Source: Maylandia zebra (Eukaryota > Chordata > Actinopteri > Cichliformes > Cichlidae). Taken from it: 64,000 nt of DNA. Location: contig NC_135176.1 in NCBI RefSeq assembly GCF_041146795.1, positions 28,095,786 to 28,159,785 on the forward strand, given 5' to 3'. This document shows, piece after piece, positions 61,292-64,000 of this stretch. Every line of letters begins with the position of its first letter. Positions within the stretch are counted from its first letter, which is position 1. A model generated the notes under the pieces. That model saw only the letters and a program-made list of their open reading frames with translations, was not told the origin of the DNA and did not search any database. Both the position numbers and the translations under genes were made by a program.

Positions 61292-64000
61292 CTGTGAAGC
61301 AGGGTAGACAAATAAAGCGGCATTAGCAGACAGGACGTCACACTAAGCAGAGCGGGACTCGTTCAAACAAGCTCAATCTGATCAGGGATGTTTACCGGTG
61401 AACTTTGTCCGACACAATATTTCACTGCAACTAAATTTAATACTACTACACATGTCCTACAACTATTACTTCTGGCAAAGCTTCAAAGACTGTGTGTGTG
61501 TTCTCAGCACCATACAAGCATCGTCTGGCTGAACCGAGCACTGACAATAGAAGTTTTATTTATGGAGTAATCACTGAATTAATCACAGTCAGGTTTTGGG
61601 TTTTTTTGGGGTTTTTTACACATACCGGAAACCAAAACTCAAGATTTATTCCACAATACTTACGTAGCTTCTTTAGAGTTCACCAAATTAAGTTTAAAAC
61701 TTAACGATTAAAAGCAAGCTTACCCACTTTCTTTGCAAGCCTGGAGTTACTCCCGTTTGGTTTCCACACACCCACACACACACAGAATTAACTGACTCAA
61801 ATCTTTGCTAAAATTGACACTTCCTCCTTTCAAGTTGTTGAGCTCATTCGGCTGTGCAGCTGACAGTGTTTGATGTGCAAACTGAAAGCGTGCGCACACA
61901 ATCCACTGTCAAACCACGCTCGGTTGTTTGTAGGTGTTTATTGTCTCCTGAGAGCACAAAAAAAAAAAAAAAAATATATCACACAAAGCAGACGCCACTG
62001 TCTAAGAAAAGCTAGAGAAAATATTCGACTTTCGTGCATGTAATCTAGGACATAATACGTTTTTCAGGTGCTTAAAGACGTTCAGATACCTCTGGTACGC
62101 CGTCCTGCTCCATGCAGCTTTGAGCGTTTAAAGTTGATGTAAATACGGATACTGTACATTTGTTAGACTTCTCTGTCACACACGCACACGTCCTTTAACT
62201 GCATTTTCATAGAAGCGGTATAAAGGTGGAGGTCATTTCCATGGTCACGTATACAAATAATCAGGTTCTAAATGGGATTTTAATTAAACACGTCCATGGC
62301 AAAAGCTACAAATGAGCAGTGAGGAGTGTGGTCAGATGATAGTGAAGATCAGTGTGATCAGTGTGAAACTAGAGTTAAACTCACAGCTTGGTGAGGACTG
62401 AACAGTGAACTTCTGTTTTCAGGGACTGATTACTAATTTTTGGCTACATGTCTTTATTCTTTGACTCTACGAGAGTGGCTCGGTATGATCCAAAGATCAA
62501 AATAATCCTTGTGTATCTTACAAAGCTCCTCATAAATCCCCTGTTTTCTTTTAATTGGCTTTAAAACCGTGAACTAATTAACAAACAAACAAACAAACCG
62601 CAAAAAAACCCCCTGGAATTAAATAATAATAGAAATCGTCACATCTGAAGATCTGAATCTGGTAAGTGTTTCGCTTTTTTTGCTTGAAAACTAAATTTGT
62701 TAATAAATTTGTTGCCAGATTTCGCTGTCAGGTGGCTGATGGATATTTTCAGGTCTAAATGTGTCCTCTGATGTCCCCTATAACCTGATTTCTACCACTG
62801 ACCTGGTTTCTGCCACATGTGTCAAAGCACAGAGTGATGCAGAGAGCACAGGGTGACTAACTGGACATCAACCAGCAATAAAACCTTCAATAAAACCTGA
62901 TTTTTGATTCAAAACCTGCAATCTTTATTATCAGGTATTTGCATGTTCTTCTTTATTTGCTGGTATGTTGTGCATTAAAAAAATTAAAAATTGGACTAAG
63001 AAAATAAAGTAGTACAATTATGTACTGCTATGATGGTCCTGGTGTTTATAGCCTTTAATTGCCAATTTAATTGTTGTTCGTATAATTATTTTATCCTTAA
63101 TACTGTGATATATTTGTTGTCTAGTTCCTCTTTTATTTGTTGGTTTTGTCATACTTTAATGTTAGATATTTGTCTATCGGTTAATTTTATTTTGAAGGCT
63201 CTTTTTCTTGTCTCATATTGTCTTTATGTCCTGCTTTTATTTCTTTCCCTCCTTTATCGATATCCTGGTTTTTCCTAAATGGTTTGCATTAACCTGCTAG
63301 GACCTGGCGTCCACATATGCGGACATCACATTTTGGGTTGTCTAGACCAAAATACAAAGTTTTGCTCTACAAGGGCCTGATATGCACCTACGAGGACATT
63401 ATACTACCACTGTTCTATCAAAATTTAAAACAAATGTCCTCATATGTGGATGTAATTTTTTTCAGAAACAAAAATCAGGTTTAAAAACAAAAACACAAAC
63501 AAAAACAAAACAAAACAAAAAAACAAAGGTAATTCTTTGTTTTTACATTCATGAGCCCCTAATCAGCCAAAATAGAAAAGAGACATTAAAAACGCACGCC
63601 ATGAAAGAGTTCGGGTCTTAGGAGGTTAAGAATGGGAAGAAGTGGAGTCACCAGTGAACTGATGGACAGATGAGGCTGATGTTATTCTAATTAACTCTAA
63701 CTTTAAACTTTTCAAGATTTAAAATGTTCAATTTGAAAGTGACCAAGCTGAATAATTTCATTTTCATTTTTTGATCACTATATTGTCATGCTCTGTAGTA
63801 CGCCATGGCTGATAGACCTAAAGTAGCAGAATAAAGCAGATTTATTCACAAAATCCTTGTCTCGTCTTTAAAAAACTCCCAAAAAGAAACAAAACTAAAT
63901 CTGATTAATAATAATAAATAAAACTGAAGGTACTTTGGAGCAAATTGTGTATTATAAGACATTAATATCATTTTAGTAATAAAATAGTATTTTTGAATGA
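61292..64000 (-). other. vps37d: vps37d intron (partial)
   Basis: 2.7 kb of AT-rich intron containing a poly-A run near 61958-61972 and the piggyBac-type MITE at 63293-63625. No upstream vps37d exon was found on the minus strand. Confidence 0.65.
63293..63625. mobile_element. piggyBac-type MITE
   Basis: A 333-bp unit flanked by TTAA (63289-63292 and 63626-63629). The left end is CCTGCTAGGACCTGG and the right end, inverted, is CCTCCTAAGACCCG: imperfect inverted repeats. The interior contains GTCCACATATGCGGACATCA, which I recognise from abundant fish piggyBac-like MITEs. It is non-coding. Confidence 0.8.

Overview
This window is vertebrate nuclear DNA from a ray-finned fish, probably a percomorph. 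The genes are split by GT-AG introns, coding density is low, and the non-coding DNA is AT-rich and packed with DNA transposons (hAT, Tc1/mariner, TTAA-target elements), LINE tails and microsatellites of teleost type. A cichlid-like genome is my guess from the repeats; the sequence alone does not prove it. There are no operons, phage, CRISPR arrays or bacterial signals.

Layout, left to right. (1) 1-18861, minus strand: the first four coding exons of fchsd2 (F-BAR and double SH3 protein), read from 18861 down to 1352; the rest lies off the left edge. Its introns hold three full-length copies of one short hAT element, each with a perfect 8-bp target duplication. (2) 18862-23305: a head-to-head intergenic region between fchsd2 and foxred1, holding a GATA microsatellite and a fourth hAT element of another family. 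(3) 23306-36959, plus strand: the complete foxred1 gene (mitochondrial FAD-dependent oxidoreductase, complex I assembly), 11 coding exons joining in frame to 511 residues. Its introns hold a Tc1 transposase relic, a long CA repeat, a 3.0-kb hAT element with a TTAA-flanked element nested inside it, and an inverted-repeat fold-back element. (4) 36960-45203: intergenic or 5' intron DNA with dispersed repeats and a perfect 29-bp hairpin. (5) 45211-46359, plus strand: an intronless core coding exon of a Kir1.1/ROMK-type inward-rectifier potassium channel (kcnj1-like). (6) 46360-60754: long intergenic DNA with LINE debris, a small hAT element and one unexplained GC-rich island near 58.8-59.06 kb. 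(7) 60755-61291, minus strand: the last coding exon of vps37d (ESCRT-I subunit); its 5' exons lie off the right edge. A TTAA-flanked piggyBac-type MITE sits at 63.3-63.6 kb.

The genes belong to unrelated processes: endocytic membrane and actin remodelling (fchsd2), respiratory complex I assembly (foxred1), epithelial K+ transport (kcnj1-like) and ESCRT-I sorting (vps37d). I see no new gene system. The most notable points are the predicted loss of the ROMK pH-gate lysine in the potassium channel, the nested and mosaic transposon at 27.9-30.9 kb, and the cluster of same-family hAT insertions inside fchsd2.
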